A stretch of 55,061 bases of DNA from CAYQPF01 sp964419225 (GTDB lineage: Bacteria; Cloacimonadota; Cloacimonadia; Cloacimonadales; CAYQPF01). Shown here one piece after another: positions 17,079 through 27,218 of the stretch. How positions within the stretch are numbered: position 1 is the stretch's first letter; the number at the start of each line of letters is the position of its first letter. Where the stretch lies: positions 1 through 55,061 of the forward strand of contig CAYQPF010000017.1 in the NCBI GenBank assembly GCA_964419225.1. The letters are read 5' to 3'. The notes under the pieces were generated by a model. That model was not told the DNA's origin. It searched no databases and saw only the letters and a list, made by a program, of their open reading frames with translations. Both the position numbers and the translations under genes were made by a program.

Positions 17079-20032
17079 TATTTTACCAACAGCATTTTCT
17101 TGATCTGACTCTTCCCGTTGGCTGTCATTTTATAGAAATATACACCTGAAGATACTGGTTTATTGGTACTGTCCATACCTTTCCATGCTACAGAATGCTT
17201 CCCGGCAGGCCTAGTTTCGTTGACCAGATTGGTAACTTTTTGTCCTTTGATATTATAGACTGAAAGTTCAACTTTAGCCTGTTCCGGTAAATTGAAACTG
17301 ATAGTTGTTTCGGGGTTGAAAGGATTGGGATAATTGTTATTCAACTTGAAGGTTGTAGGTTCATTGATTGGATTATCTGTACCCAAGGCCTGAATATTGA
17401 GTTTTTGGATTTTGAGATTAAAGAAAATGTTATCCATATGAGTTTCATAATGCATGTCTGACCAGGCCAGCCAAACAGTGTTATCGTCTGATGGTAACAG
17501 GAAAATGGATTGTAAAACTTCATTATTAGGACTGATTTCCAAACCTGTGTTTCCAGCATAGACATTTCCTGACTGATCAATTGTATTGAAAAGAAGGAGA
17601 TTCCTGAACCAGGGTAGATTGGGGTCGGATACAGAATCGATAAACAGCATTGAATAATTACCGTAATTCCTGATCTTTAAAGTTCTCAAATCATTAGTTT
17701 CAATTGAAAAAACAGGATAGCTTTGATTATTCCAAAGAGGTGTGACTTGATTTCCAGTTACTTCAAACTTACAGACCTTGATATCAAGATTGTCCTGATA
17801 ATATACTTCCAAACCATTGTTCCAGTTAATCTTAAACCACATGCCATTATCGATGTTCAAATGATATCCGCCTGGCTGAAAGACCAGATTCCCATTATTA
17901 TCAATTATTTGAACAACAATGTTGTTTTGAGAGTTATAATAGGAACTGTTGGCAAATACAGTACCTTGTTCTGTTTGGCAGAAAACCGGAGTATCATCAA
18001 AGTTTCCCGGGAAAAGTTCATATCCTTCAGCAGGGCAGGAAGGATCGAGGTCCATGGTTTCAGTCAGCTTATAAGCTTTGAAATCAAATAAACCGTCATC
18101 ACGATTTACTTTTACAAAAAGAATATTATTTTTGAAGTCTAATAATCTTGTATTACCATCAATATTATCAATTACAACATGCCCCATTGTACTCATGACT
18201 AAGTTTCCATTCACTATTTTTTGAACTCTTAAAGTGCTTGTGGCATCGACCATGTCAAAAGTAGCATAAAAAATCGAGTATTCTTCATTATTATTTACTG
18301 CTAAAGTAGAGATCATGTAATTGGCATTTGAAGTAATAAGTTTTCCGGGATTTCCCCAAAGATTAATACCTTGGGAGTTATAATACTTGGCATACAATTT
18401 TTCGAAAGGATCTGTACTGGAGAATAATCCGAATATGGTAAAACCACCGGAACTGTTTGGGGTTACCCGAGGAGTATAGTAGTTTGCTGTCGGTTGATCA
18501 ATTAGTATTTCATTACTCATATTACCCAGAGCATCAACTTTTCTGGTGAACCATTTTTGATATACATCATATACCTCTTCTTTCCAGATAGGAAAACTTT
18601 GATCCGGGTAACCGATCACTGCGAGTATGTCGTTAGACCAAAGGTTGGAACTTGATTTTACGGAAAAAGCTGGGCTCTGTGAAACTCCCTCAAAATTGCA
18701 GGTTTTGAATCTTAAGGTACTCTTTTCATCTAATATTTGAGTCCACATAAACACCAGACCATTTGCTGTATTAACCAAATCAACCCGGTTATTCCCGTTG
18801 TTTGGCAATGGTAAAAGTACTATGCCATCTGCACCAAATACTTTTTCCCCGGAGGAGTTAATTTTTTGAATCACAATTTGAGATTCAGTAGTGTTGAATC
18901 CACAGGCAACATAAAGGCAGTTGTCAGTCATGATACTGCTCGCTGTTTTGAAAGTGTATGGACTACTAAAAATACTGAGGTCAGTAAAATCAACGACACC
19001 GGAGGAATCGACTTTACTGCATTGGTGTAAATAAGCAGAACTTGTACTGTTATATGTACTTGTGACTATATATGAGTTGTTCTGTGCATCAATGTTGATG
19101 GAAAGACCCTGCATTTCATTAACAACAAGTTGAGAAATAGTATCTGCAGACCAGACTTGCTGTCCATTCTGGTTAATCCGTTGAGTATAAATCCCTAAAT
19201 CACCTCTATTGTCATACCAACAGGCAACCAATCCTCCCTGATTATCCCGGGCTATCTGAAGATAGCTCTTCAGGGAAACTGCGTTACTGACCAAATGATC
19301 CTGAAAAACAAAACTCGCATAGGAATTTATGGAAGAAACCAGGATTTGATTCTCCGGATCTGAGCCGGTTTGATAAACAATAAAAATTCCGTTTTGATTA
19401 TTTCTACATATCCCAAAATTATCAGCTAAAGAACTGGTAGAAATTATCAAAACACCTTCAGGATTCCATTCTGTATTTCCGGCTGCATTTAGATGCTGTG
19501 CTCTGAGATCTTTCGCTGCGTAACTGTTGCCGGTGTATAATGCATAAAAAAAGCCGCCATTACTGTCAGCAACCATTTTTAAAGAACAACCCAAGAATTC
19601 CTCTCCAGTTACATTCATGCCCTGTGTTAACCAGACAAGTTGCCCTTCTGCATTAATTTTCTGAAAATACAAGGTTGGAACAGAACTGCAGAGTTCAAAG
19701 GCTAACCAGGAAATAACAAGGCAATTATCTGAAGTCTTGATAATTTGAGGTCTTTCTTTGCTCAAATTATCCTGATTAATCACTACAGGCTGAGCCCCCC
19801 ACAGAGTATTACCATTAATATCTCTCATTTGAGCGTAAATATTGTTGCGGGAACCGTTGACTTCTGTCCAGACATATACGACATTGTTACCCAGGGCTGC
19901 TGTGGCATTATTCCAGGTAAAATCATCCGCCTGTCTAAAGGTCTTTTCTTCACCCCAAGGCAGGACATTGGTTTGAGCGAGGATCATTCCCAAGCTGCAA
20001 ACCATAAGACACAATAAAAGAATCCGTTTCAT
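17078..20032 (-). CDS. Exported sorting-domain protein, tandem paralogue 2 (984 aa)
   Basis: The start, ribosome site and signal peptide (MKRILLLCLMVCSLGMILAQ) are almost identical to paralogue 1, as is the mature N terminus (LPWGEEK-RQADDF-W). The same propeller-like repeats follow (YFQKINAEGQLVWLTQG, IYTQRINQNGQQVWS, IVQIIDNNGNLVFQPGG). The central sequence has diverged clearly from paralogue 1, while the ~90-residue C-terminal sorting domain (from ~895: NNYPNPFNPETTISFNLP ... KKMLLVK) is again almost identical. A 7-bp array begins at the last base of its TAG stop (17078) and runs on the minus strand as gtggaca, gtgggca, gtgggct, gttggca. Ligand or substrate unknown. Confidence 0.88.
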   Translation of the reverse strand: MKRILLLCLMVCSLGMILAQTNVLPWGEEKTFRQADDFTWNNATAALGNNVVYVWTEVNGSRNNIYAQMRDINGNTLWGAQPVVINQDNLSKERPQIIKTSDNCLVISWLAFELCSSVPTLYFQKINAEGQLVWLTQGMNVTGEEFLGCSLKMVADSNGGFFYALYTGNSYAAKDLRAQHLNAAGNTEWNPEGVLIISTSSLADNFGICRNNQNGIFIVYQTGSDPENQILVSSINSYASFVFQDHLVSNAVSLKSYLQIARDNQGGLVACWYDNRGDLGIYTQRINQNGQQVWSADTISQLVVNEMQGLSINIDAQNNSYIVTSTYNSTSSAYLHQCSKVDSSGVVDFTDLSIFSSPYTFKTASSIMTDNCLYVACGFNTTESQIVIQKINSSGEKVFGADGIVLLPLPNNGNNRVDLVNTANGLVFMWTQILDEKSTLRFKTCNFEGVSQSPAFSVKSSSNLWSNDILAVIGYPDQSFPIWKEEVYDVYQKWFTRKVDALGNMSNEILIDQPTANYYTPRVTPNSSGGFTIFGLFSSTDPFEKLYAKYYNSQGINLWGNPGKLITSNANYMISTLAVNNNEEYSIFYATFDMVDATSTLRVQKIVNGNLVMSTMGHVVIDNIDGNTRLLDFKNNILFVKVNRDDGLFDFKAYKLTETMDLDPSCPAEGYELFPGNFDDTPVFCQTEQGTVFANSSYYNSQNNIVVQIIDNNGNLVFQPGGYHLNIDNGMWFKINWNNGLEVYYQDNLDIKVCKFEVTGNQVTPLWNNQSYPVFSIETNDLRTLKIRNYGNYSMLFIDSVSDPNLPWFRNLLLFNTIDQSGNVYAGNTGLEISPNNEVLQSIFLLPSDDNTVWLAWSDMHYETHMDNIFFNLKIQKLNIQALGTDNPINEPTTFKLNNNYPNPFNPETTISFNLPEQAKVELSVYNIKGQKVTNLVNETRPAGKHSVAWKGMDSTNKPVSSGVYFYKMTANGKSQIKKMLLVK

Positions 20033-20190
20033 GCTTCCTCCAAATTTCTGGTTTTTGAGCTGATGCGAGCATTACTCCCTCAGCTCATTTTTGTTAAAAC
20101 GATTTATTGGTCAGGTTCCCCTTCCTGCCGTACTATTCATCTCTCTTTTTCTACTGCCAACTGCCCTGGGCAAATGATTATTTGCCCCTA
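20033..20190 (-). repeat. Duplicated leader/intergenic cassette, copy 2, with leader hairpin
   Basis: The near-identical partner of 16799-16957. The leader hairpin GAGCTGA/TCAGCTC is at 20057-20086 and the GGGCAAAT/ATTTGCCC palindrome at 20168-20187. Differences are scattered single bases and small indels. Confidence 0.75.
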
Positions 20191-20229
20191 CTGGATCCTG
20201 ACACCTGGCACCTGACAACTCTCAATCCC

Positions 20230-20332
20230 CCCCTCTCTTCGTAAGAGAGGGGACGGGGGTGAGTTATTTTCCTCATCTCTCGTTACTTGTCACTTATCTC
20301 TCTTTCTTTGCTGCCCATTGCACACTGCCCAC
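20230..20332 (-). repeat. CCCCTCTCTT palindrome plus 7-bp arrays ending at a stop codon
   Basis: 20230-20252 is a perfect 10-bp stem, CCCCTCTCTT/AAGAGAGGGG. Relatives lie near 35360 and 48688. 20271-20332 on the minus strand starts at the last G of the TAG stop as gtgggca, gtgtgca, atgggca, and later gives gtgacaa, gtaacga, gagatga. Confidence 0.65.
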
Positions 20333-23292
20333 TATTTCATCAACAGCATCTTCCTGATCTGGCTTTTTCCATTGGCAGTCATTTTATAGAAATATACACC
20401 GGAAGATACTGGTTTATTAGCACTGTTCATACCTTTCCATGTGACAGCATGCTTCCCGGCAGGCATAGTTTCGTTGACCAGATTGGTCACTTTCTGTCCC
20501 TTAATGTTGTAAACTGATAACTCCACTTTTGCCTTTGTTGGTAAACTGAAACTGATAGTTGTTTCCGGGTTGAAAGGATTGGGATAGTTGTTATTCAGTT
20601 TGAAGGCTGCCGGAGCATTAACCGGATTGTCTGTCCCAATTGGCTGCATATCAACTTTTTGAATTTTCAGATTATAGAAAATATCATTTCCAAAGCGGGA
20701 ATCAGACCAAGCAAGCCAGGTTGCATTATCTGTAGTTGGTGCAAGATTAAGACTGCGGCAGATTTCCCCGCTTGAACTTATTTCGAGACCGCTATCACCA
20801 CCTAAGGCATTGCCCTGTTGATCAATAACATTGAAATTTAAGATACCTACTTCCGAACTTACAGGATTATCTGAATAACCACCAAAAATAGTGGTATAAT
20901 TACCTTTGTTCTGAATTTTCGGAGTTGTGTAATAATGACAAACATTGGAGAAAACCTGAGTGCTTTGTCCGTTCCACAGAGGGGTTATCTGATTACCATT
21001 AATACTGTATTTAAAAACTTTGAGTTCAGTATCTTCATAACCATAAACTTCCAGTCCATTGTTCCAATTGAAATCCTGCAGGTGGGATACATTAACATTA
21101 ATATGAGCACCGTCCTCGGGAAATACCAGATTACCGCTGTTGTCAACCAACTGAACAACCACATTATTCTCAGGATCATTGTAGCATTTTGAAACAATCA
21201 GAATTCCCTGTTCAGTTTTTTGAAAATAGGGAGGATTTTCCCAGTAAGAATGTGTGATCTCGTAACCTTCTGCAGGCCAGGACGGATCAAGATCCATTGT
21301 TGAGGTTACTTTGTAAATTTTGAACACATATTGACCCAGGTCATCCGGAGTACCTACCAGAAGAATATTGTTTTTAAAGCCAATCACTCTGGTACTCATA
21401 TTAATATTATTCAGAATTACATGGCCATTCCATCCCAATGCAGACTGGCCATTTATGATTTTTTGTGCTCTGAGCGAAACAGAAAAATCAGGTGTTGTTT
21501 CAATTGAAACATAAATGATAGTGTAAACCTCAAACTCATTGATAACAAGAGTACTCAGCATAGTACTGGCATTTGTGCTGATAAGTTTTCCTGGTTCACC
21601 CCAGATATTATTTCCTTCTGAGTCGTAGTGCTTGGCATACAAATTCGAGTTTGGTTCTGTTTCCGAGAATAAACCGAAAACAGTAAAGCCTCCGGATGCA
21701 TTTTTTGTGATTCGCGGTGTATAATTAGAATGGTCTGTATTTATTAAAGTGCCTATTTCCTGAGTATTCATATTGCCCTGGGAATCAACTTTTTTGAAGT
21801 ACCATTTCTGATAACTGCCATATTTAATTTCACCCCAGATGGGAAAACAGTAGTCAGGATAGCCGATGAGTGACACTATTTTGCTTTCCGAAATATTTGT
21901 ACTTTCTTTAAGGATCAACAAGGGGCTGATTGCATTTCCACCAGAATTTGTAGATTTGAACATTAGACCGCTTTTCTCATCCACAATTTGCATCCAACTA
22001 AAAATCAAATCAGAAGAGATGTTTTTCAGACTCACTTTATAGTTACCATAATTAGATATAGTTTGAATGTTAAGTCCCAAGTCACTAAATTGCAGATTTC
22101 CTGTAGAATTAACTTTCTGGAGAGCTATATTAGATTCATACCCAAATTGAGTAGTTGCCTGAATAGTGCATGCTGCATAAAGCATATCATCAATTAAGAT
22201 ACTGCTTGTGGTTTGCGAAGTTGCAGGATAATTAAACAGATTCAGTTCAGAAAAAATCACAAAACCAGTGGAGTCAATCTTGCTGCATTCATGCAAGTAT
22301 TCTAAAACAGAACTGTTATCCTTGTCCGTTACGAGAAAAGCATTGTTTTGTGAATCAACAAGCACTGAGAGACCTTCCAACTGACTATTGACAGAATTAA
22401 CAAAAACATCCTCCGGAAAAATCGGTTGTCCGAGTTGATTAACCCGTTGAACGTAAACTCCACGGGTGTATCTTTCATCCAGCCAGGCAGCATAAAATCC
22501 GCCTGTATTATCCTGTGATACAGTCAGATTACCTTTAAGTGAAGCATAATTGCTTATAATCTGATCCTGATAAATATAATCAGCTTCAGGATTCAGGGCA
22601 GAAGCTTTGATCTGTTTTTCAGTACTGGAACCAGTTTGATAAACGACGGTAATTCCATTAGCAATGTTTTTGCAGATTTCAAAGTTATCTACTTGAGATA
22701 CATTTGACACAATTAAAGCACCCTGAGGATCCCAAAGATATGTTCCGCTTGAACTTATATGCTGGGCTTTAATGCCATGAATTCCGTTAACTAACGAATA
22801 ACTGGCAAAATAAACACCACCGTTATTATCCGGAATAAGGCGTAAATTGAAAACATATCCCTGTTGATCACTAACAGGAATCCCATCGGCAGCCCAGAGT
22901 ATTTGTCCCTGAGCATTGATCTTCTGTAAATATACAACTGGAGCCCAATTGTTTAGTTCATATCCATACCATGAGACTATAAAGCAGTTGTCAGAAGTTG
23001 TTATTACTGTCGGTTCTTCTTTGTTCAAAATATTATCACAGATGGCAATAGGTTGTGCACCCCAGATGGAATTACCATTCGCAGCCCTCATTTGGGCGTA
23101 AATATTGTTTCGTGACCCACTTACTTCAGCCCAGACATAAACAATACTATTATCAAGCTTTGTGTCAGTAATCCAAGCAAAATCATCCGCCTGTCTAAAA
23201 GTCTTTTCCGGGCCCCAGGGAAGGTAGTCTGTCTGTGCCAAAATAGCACATACCCAGAAAATTATCATAGTCAATAAAAATAACCGTTTCAT
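20332..23292 (-). CDS. Exported sorting-domain protein, tandem paralogue 3 (986 aa)
   Basis: The ATG at 23292 follows AGGAGGATAT and begins the signal peptide MKRLFLLTMIIFWVCAILAQ. A 14-residue upstream extension in frame lacks a ribosome site. The mature N terminus (DYLPWGPEKTFRQADDFAW), the propeller-like units (YLQKINAQGQILWAADG, VYVQRVNQLGQPIFPED, VVQLVDNSGNLVFPEDG) and the C-terminal sorting domain (from ~897: YPNPFNPETTISFSLP ... RKMLLMK) match paralogues 1 and 2. Its leader differs from theirs: the GAGCTGA hairpin cassette is absent and the upstream region is AT-rich. It is the first of the three genes in transcription order. Each of the other two has its own leader, so this is a tandem gene array with separate leaders rather than a tight operon. 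Ligand unknown. Confidence 0.88.
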   Translation of the reverse strand: MKRLFLLTMIIFWVCAILAQTDYLPWGPEKTFRQADDFAWITDTKLDNSIVYVWAEVSGSRNNIYAQMRAANGNSIWGAQPIAICDNILNKEEPTVITTSDNCFIVSWYGYELNNWAPVVYLQKINAQGQILWAADGIPVSDQQGYVFNLRLIPDNNGGVYFASYSLVNGIHGIKAQHISSSGTYLWDPQGALIVSNVSQVDNFEICKNIANGITVVYQTGSSTEKQIKASALNPEADYIYQDQIISNYASLKGNLTVSQDNTGGFYAAWLDERYTRGVYVQRVNQLGQPIFPEDVFVNSVNSQLEGLSVLVDSQNNAFLVTDKDNSSVLEYLHECSKIDSTGFVIFSELNLFNYPATSQTTSSILIDDMLYAACTIQATTQFGYESNIALQKVNSTGNLQFSDLGLNIQTISNYGNYKVSLKNISSDLIFSWMQIVDEKSGLMFKSTNSGGNAISPLLILKESTNISESKIVSLIGYPDYCFPIWGEIKYGSYQKWYFKKVDSQGNMNTQEIGTLINTDHSNYTPRITKNASGGFTVFGLFSETEPNSNLYAKHYDSEGNNIWGEPGKLISTNASTMLSTLVINEFEVYTIIYVSIETTPDFSVSLRAQKIINGQSALGWNGHVILNNINMSTRVIGFKNNILLVGTPDDLGQYVFKIYKVTSTMDLDPSWPAEGYEITHSYWENPPYFQKTEQGILIVSKCYNDPENNVVVQLVDNSGNLVFPEDGAHINVNVSHLQDFNWNNGLEVYGYEDTELKVFKYSINGNQITPLWNGQSTQVFSNVCHYYTTPKIQNKGNYTTIFGGYSDNPVSSEVGILNFNVIDQQGNALGGDSGLEISSSGEICRSLNLAPTTDNATWLAWSDSRFGNDIFYNLKIQKVDMQPIGTDNPVNAPAAFKLNNNYPNPFNPETTISFSLPTKAKVELSVYNIKGQKVTNLVNETMPAGKHAVTWKGMNSANKPVSSGVYFYKMTANGKSQIRKMLLMK

Positions 23293-23607
23293 ATATCCTC
23301 CTATATTAAATCGATTAATTATTAAAAATATCATATATGCAAATACCGTTCCATAAAATTAATTTACGCTAATTTTTCTTGACACCACAAATTCCAATGA
23401 GGAATTTATGATGCTGTTTCAGCATTTTGCATTACAGCTATTACGCTACACACCTTAAAATTTCGAATAATTTCTATTTACAATGCACCAACACTTCATG
23501 ATCTTCAAAGGTTGGCAAGCATAGAGTATTAATGCAATGTTTGTTCCAAATTATTATGATTAATAAAAAAAAACATGTATAAATTTAACAGGTAATGAAA
23601 AAGGGCT

Positions 23608-23775
23608 TTATCATGGACTATGCTATAAAGGTTGGCAGGATGATTCGAAGATCATGTTTCTCAAGAGCTTGCAAACTAAAGACGTAAAATAATAAATATA
23701 GTGAGTGAGTTTGTAAGTCATTCAAGAGCATTAGCTTCAGCAAAATTGTAAAGATTCTACTGCACAGTTCGGGTT
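23608..23775 (-). repeat. Diverged copy of the 168-bp inverted-repeat element
   Basis: On the minus strand it opens AACCCGAACTGTGCAGTAGA and follows the same course as the full copies (ATCTTTACAAT, TGAAGCTA, CTCACTCACTATAT), then has a diverged right arm. Only the left terminal repeat is well kept. The far boundary is approximate. Confidence 0.65.
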
Positions 23776-24121
23776 AATTTGTCTTAAAATTCCTGAATAG
23801 TTCTCACAGAGTTCATAAAAAGCACAGAGTTAGAGAAAAATAAGATATTTCGCAATATCAATAATAAAAAATCTCCCCTAATTAGTATAATTCGAGTAAT
23901 TCGTTGACAACCCTCTCGAAAAAGCGAAGTATAGGACGTTTAATAGAACGCGGATTAACACGGTATTCGCTGATAATCACAGATATTAATTAAAAATCTC
24001 ATTTGTATAATTTGCATAATCTGTGGTTTGAAATCTCGGAAAAGTGTCTCGTTTTACATGGGCAAGCTGCCCATGCTCCCAGAAGACTCCCGACTTATGA
24101 TTGCGGGCTCAAGACTTTTCA

Positions 24122-24289
24122 AACCCTAACTGTGCAGTAGAATCTTTCCAATCTGGTTGAAGCTAGCGAATTTGAAGGACTTACAATCTCACTCACCATA
24201 TATTTATTATATAACCTCGTTCGATTGCAAACCTTCACTCTTCACGATCTTCGACCCAGTATGCAAACCTCTACTGCACAATCCGGGTT
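24122..24289 (+). repeat. 168-bp inverted-repeat element, full copy A
   Basis: Starts AACCCTAACTGTGCAGTAGA and ends TCTACTGCACAATCCGGGTT. Beyond these ~20-bp terminal inverted repeats the arms stay complementary at intervals (TTGAAGCTAGCGAATTTGAAGG against the reverse complement of CCTTCACTCTTCACGATCTTCGA), around an AT-rich centre (ATATATTTATTATAT). The element can therefore fold on itself. It has no coding capacity. Confidence 0.8.
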
Positions 24290-24484
24290 AAAGTTCTTCC
24301 CCATTTGTGTCCATTTGTGCTCTTACATTTGTGAACATTGTGGTTAAATACTCCCAAGACGCCCCGCCCTGGAATATCTCTCAGAGTGTTGAAGAGGACA
24401 TTCTTGTCTGTACTCCATATTTTTCTCTTGACTGAATAATTCCTTATATCATAAATACTTCTACTGAAGATTGTGAGGTAGAAG

Positions 24485-26851
24485 GTGAAAAGATTACTTT
24501 CTTTTTTGAATAATGAGATTATAGATAATTTGATTCAATTATCTTTAGTTAATTTTGATTTACCAGTCTATTTATTTGGCTTGGAAAATGATGTTATAAT
24601 TAAACATATCACACCTCCCTGGGAGGAATATCTTTACAATCTTCCGGAAACTGATTCTTCCGGAAACAAGAATAGTGCCGGCTTTTATATGGAAATCGGG
24701 GTACAAACAGCTTTGGGTTCAAAGGTACCCATTCAGATCAAGTGTCAGGAAAACCTTTATTTTGTAGCTCAGCCTGTTATCAATGAACAAACAGTTTGGG
24801 GTGCAGTATGCTTTTTTTACCTTCTGAATGACGATCATTGTGCAAAAGACGAGTTAAAAGCTTTGGATGGAATATCTGTCAATGACTCTGAAATAGTCAA
24901 AAAACAGTTTCAAAAATTGTCCAACATTCTGGGAATCAGGATGCAGATGGGTCAGGACTGCCCTGAGACAGAGTTAAAATTAGCACAGGACATTCTCGAT
25001 AATAGTATTGAACCCACATTTAGAATCAATGAAGCAGGTATTATTGTTTATGCTAATAAAGCTGCAGTACTTCTTCTTGAAACTGTAAACAAAAATAATT
25101 CTGAGACTAAAATATGGGATTTAGATCAGAGTTTAACTGTAGAAAAATATAAGATTTTATGGGAAATTCTGAAAAAGAACAATTTTCAAACAGAAGAAAG
25201 TGTTTTACCTGAGAAGGATAATAAAAAAACATATCTGGAAAAAACATATTTCCTGATTAATTGTGGAATAGAGGAGTATTTGGTTCTCGTTCTACATGAT
25301 ATCACAACCAGAAAAGAACTGGAAATGGATCTAAGTGCAGCAGAGAATCGTTTCAGATTATTCATGGAATATTTCCCAGGTCTAACTTATATCAAGGATC
25401 ACGACTTAAAAATAGTTTTCGTCAATAAAGGGTTTCAGACGCTTTTAGGTATTTCTTCTGAAGAAATTATAGGCAAAACCAATCAGGAAGTTTTTCAGGG
25501 CGAGTTTGGAGCGAAGATCAATCAAGAGGATTTACGCGTTTTAAGAACAGGAAAACCTCAGATTTTAGAAGAAGTTTTTGCCGGCAAGATCTGGAAGACA
25601 TATAAGTTTCCTATGCTGGATAAAAACCAAAAAGTATTGTTGGGCGGAATTACTGTTGATATTACAGATCAGAAAGAAGCAGAAAAAAGAAATATTGATT
25701 TACAGCATGACCTGAATCAAGTCAACAAAATTGACACTTTGGGAAAACTGGCTGGCGGTATTGCACATGATTTTAACAATATGCTGACCCCGATAATTGG
25801 AAATGCTCAGATCATGGAAATGGATCTGCCGATGAATCATCCAAATCGGAAATGGATTCAGGAAATTATAAAAGCATCGGATTGTGCCAGAGGTCTCACC
25901 AGACAACTGTTGGCTTTCGCCAGAAAACAAGTTTTGGATATCAAACCTCTCAATTTAAACAAAATGATTCAATGGTATGAGAATTTGCTCAATAGGACAA
26001 TCAGAGAAAATATTACAATCCAGACTCATCTTCAACCTAATTTGGAGAATATTGAAGCTGATGAAGGTCAAATGGAACAAATCCTCCTGAATTTAGCTAT
26101 AAATTCTCAGGATGCTATGCCCGAAGGAGGATTACTCACTATTGAGACATCATCTGTGACAGTGGATGATTTCTTTATCAGAATACATCCTGAGTTTAGT
26201 CCGGGAGATTATGTAGTATTAAAAATCTCAGATACCGGATGCGGTATTCCTCAAAATATTATTGAGCACATTTATGATCCTCTTTTCACAACCAAAGAGA
26301 AGGGTAAAGGAACCGGTTTGGGTTTATCAACAGTATATGGGATAGTCCGGCAGCATAGAGGATACATTCAGGTAGAAAGTGAAATAGGAAAAGGTACAAC
26401 TTTCACTATCCATTTCCCTATAAAACCCGAGCCTAATCAAAGCATTCCTGATTTAATTTCTACATCTTCTGATACAGCAGGAAACGAAACAATTTTAGTT
26501 GTTGAAGATGATGAAAGAGTTATGGATATTATGGTGAATATTTTGGAAAAGAAGGGTTATAATGTACTGCATGCGTTGAATGGTAAAGAAGCAATGCTGA
26601 ATTTTTCGGGGCATAAGATAGACCTATTGGTAAGTGATTTGATCATGCCAGGGATCAATGGTAAAATATTGAGCTTAAAATTCAAAGAGTTGCAGCCTGA
26701 ACTCCGAACAGTTTTTGTGTCAGGTTATTCAAATTCCGTACATGGGATGCATAATTTTTTAGACAAATACGATGAATTTATCCAAAAGCCCTTTGATATT
26801 GATGATTTTCTCACAGTTATACGTAATGTTCTCGATAAACAACCCAGGTAG
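24485..26851 (+). CDS. Hybrid sensor histidine kinase: sensory N-term - PAS - PAS - HisKA - HATPase - REC (788 aa)
   Basis: A GTG start at 24485 lies 5 nt after GAGGT. Residues 1-~130 are an unassigned sensory region whose 'YFVAQPV..EQTVWGAVCFF' strand resembles PocR/GAF-like ligand folds. Two PAS domains follow (~168-275 and ~288-400, the second with YIKDHDLKIVFVNKGF). The H-box is KLAGGIAHDFNNML with His428. The ATPase has N-box LNLAINSQDAMPEGG, G1 DTGCGIP, F-box PLFTTKEKGKG and G2 GTGLGLS. A C-terminal receiver has acidic pair VVEDDE and phospho-acceptor Asp718 (VSDLIMPG). There is no membrane segment, so it should be cytosolic. The next gene, 7 bp downstream, is a lone receiver, the obvious partner. 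The signal is unknown. HDFNN-type kinases are common in phosphorelays. Confidence 0.92.
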   Translation: MKRLLSFLNNEIIDNLIQLSLVNFDLPVYLFGLENDVIIKHITPPWEEYLYNLPETDSSGNKNSAGFYMEIGVQTALGSKVPIQIKCQENLYFVAQPVINEQTVWGAVCFFYLLNDDHCAKDELKALDGISVNDSEIVKKQFQKLSNILGIRMQMGQDCPETELKLAQDILDNSIEPTFRINEAGIIVYANKAAVLLLETVNKNNSETKIWDLDQSLTVEKYKILWEILKKNNFQTEESVLPEKDNKKTYLEKTYFLINCGIEEYLVLVLHDITTRKELEMDLSAAENRFRLFMEYFPGLTYIKDHDLKIVFVNKGFQTLLGISSEEIIGKTNQEVFQGEFGAKINQEDLRVLRTGKPQILEEVFAGKIWKTYKFPMLDKNQKVLLGGITVDITDQKEAEKRNIDLQHDLNQVNKIDTLGKLAGGIAHDFNNMLTPIIGNAQIMEMDLPMNHPNRKWIQEIIKASDCARGLTRQLLAFARKQVLDIKPLNLNKMIQWYENLLNRTIRENITIQTHLQPNLENIEADEGQMEQILLNLAINSQDAMPEGGLLTIETSSVTVDDFFIRIHPEFSPGDYVVLKISDTGCGIPQNIIEHIYDPLFTTKEKGKGTGLGLSTVYGIVRQHRGYIQVESEIGKGTTFTIHFPIKPEPNQSIPDLISTSSDTAGNETILVVEDDERVMDIMVNILEKKGYNVLHALNGKEAMLNFSGHKIDLLVSDLIMPGINGKILSLKFKELQPELRTVFVSGYSNSVHGMHNFLDKYDEFIQKPFDIDDFLTVIRNVLDKQPR

Positions 26852-26858
26852 GAATAGG

Positions 26859-27218
26859 ATGAAAGAAATACTATTTATTGATGATGAAATAAATATCCTG
26901 AAAAGTGTCAGCCGAATTCTGAAAGACGTAAACCCGGAGTGGAACATAAGTTTCAGCAATAGTCTTGAAGAAATTATTACAAATATTAAATTGTTTGATT
27001 TGATTTTTATTGATATAGCCATGCCTAAAATTAACGGACTGGATTTTATTTACAAACATGCTGAAGAAATTAACAAAGCAAAGATTATAGTTATGAGCGG
27101 AATGCAGGATAAAGATATACGTGCCTTAGCTTTAGCAGGAGGCATCTATAAGTATTTGGAAAAACCTGTTTCCAAAGAAACTCTGATCAGTACAATCACC
27201 GAGTTTTTTGCCCGCTAA
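26859..27218 (+). CDS. Stand-alone response-regulator receiver (119 aa)
   Basis: The ATG at 26859 follows an AGGTAGGAATAGG purine tract, 7 bp after the kinase stop. The long upstream in-frame extension overlaps the kinase gene and is not used. It is a complete CheY-like fold: acidic pocket Asp8/Asp9, phospho-acceptor Asp52 (LIFIDIAMPKINGLD), the Ser80 switch in VMSGMQD, and the conserved lysine in YLEKPVS. There is no output domain. Its likely role is phosphate transfer from, or feedback to, the hybrid kinase. It is transcribed with that kinase. Confidence 0.92.
   Translation: MKEILFIDDEINILKSVSRILKDVNPEWNISFSNSLEEIITNIKLFDLIFIDIAMPKINGLDFIYKHAEEINKAKIIVMSGMQDKDIRALALAGGIYKYLEKPVSKETLISTITEFFAR

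Larger units (their letters stand above)
23293..24484. other. Gene-free region of ~1.2 kb built of repeats
   Basis: I find no gene. Contents: promoter-side AT-rich DNA for the minus gene; a diverged inverted copy of the 168-bp element (~23608-23775); the word GACGTTTAATAGAACGCGGAT (23937-23957), recurring with one or two changes at 49448-49468; a palindrome CATGGGCA/TGCCCATG (24057-24075); a full 168-bp element (24122-24289); and ~195 bp before the kinase gene. Confidence 0.65.
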
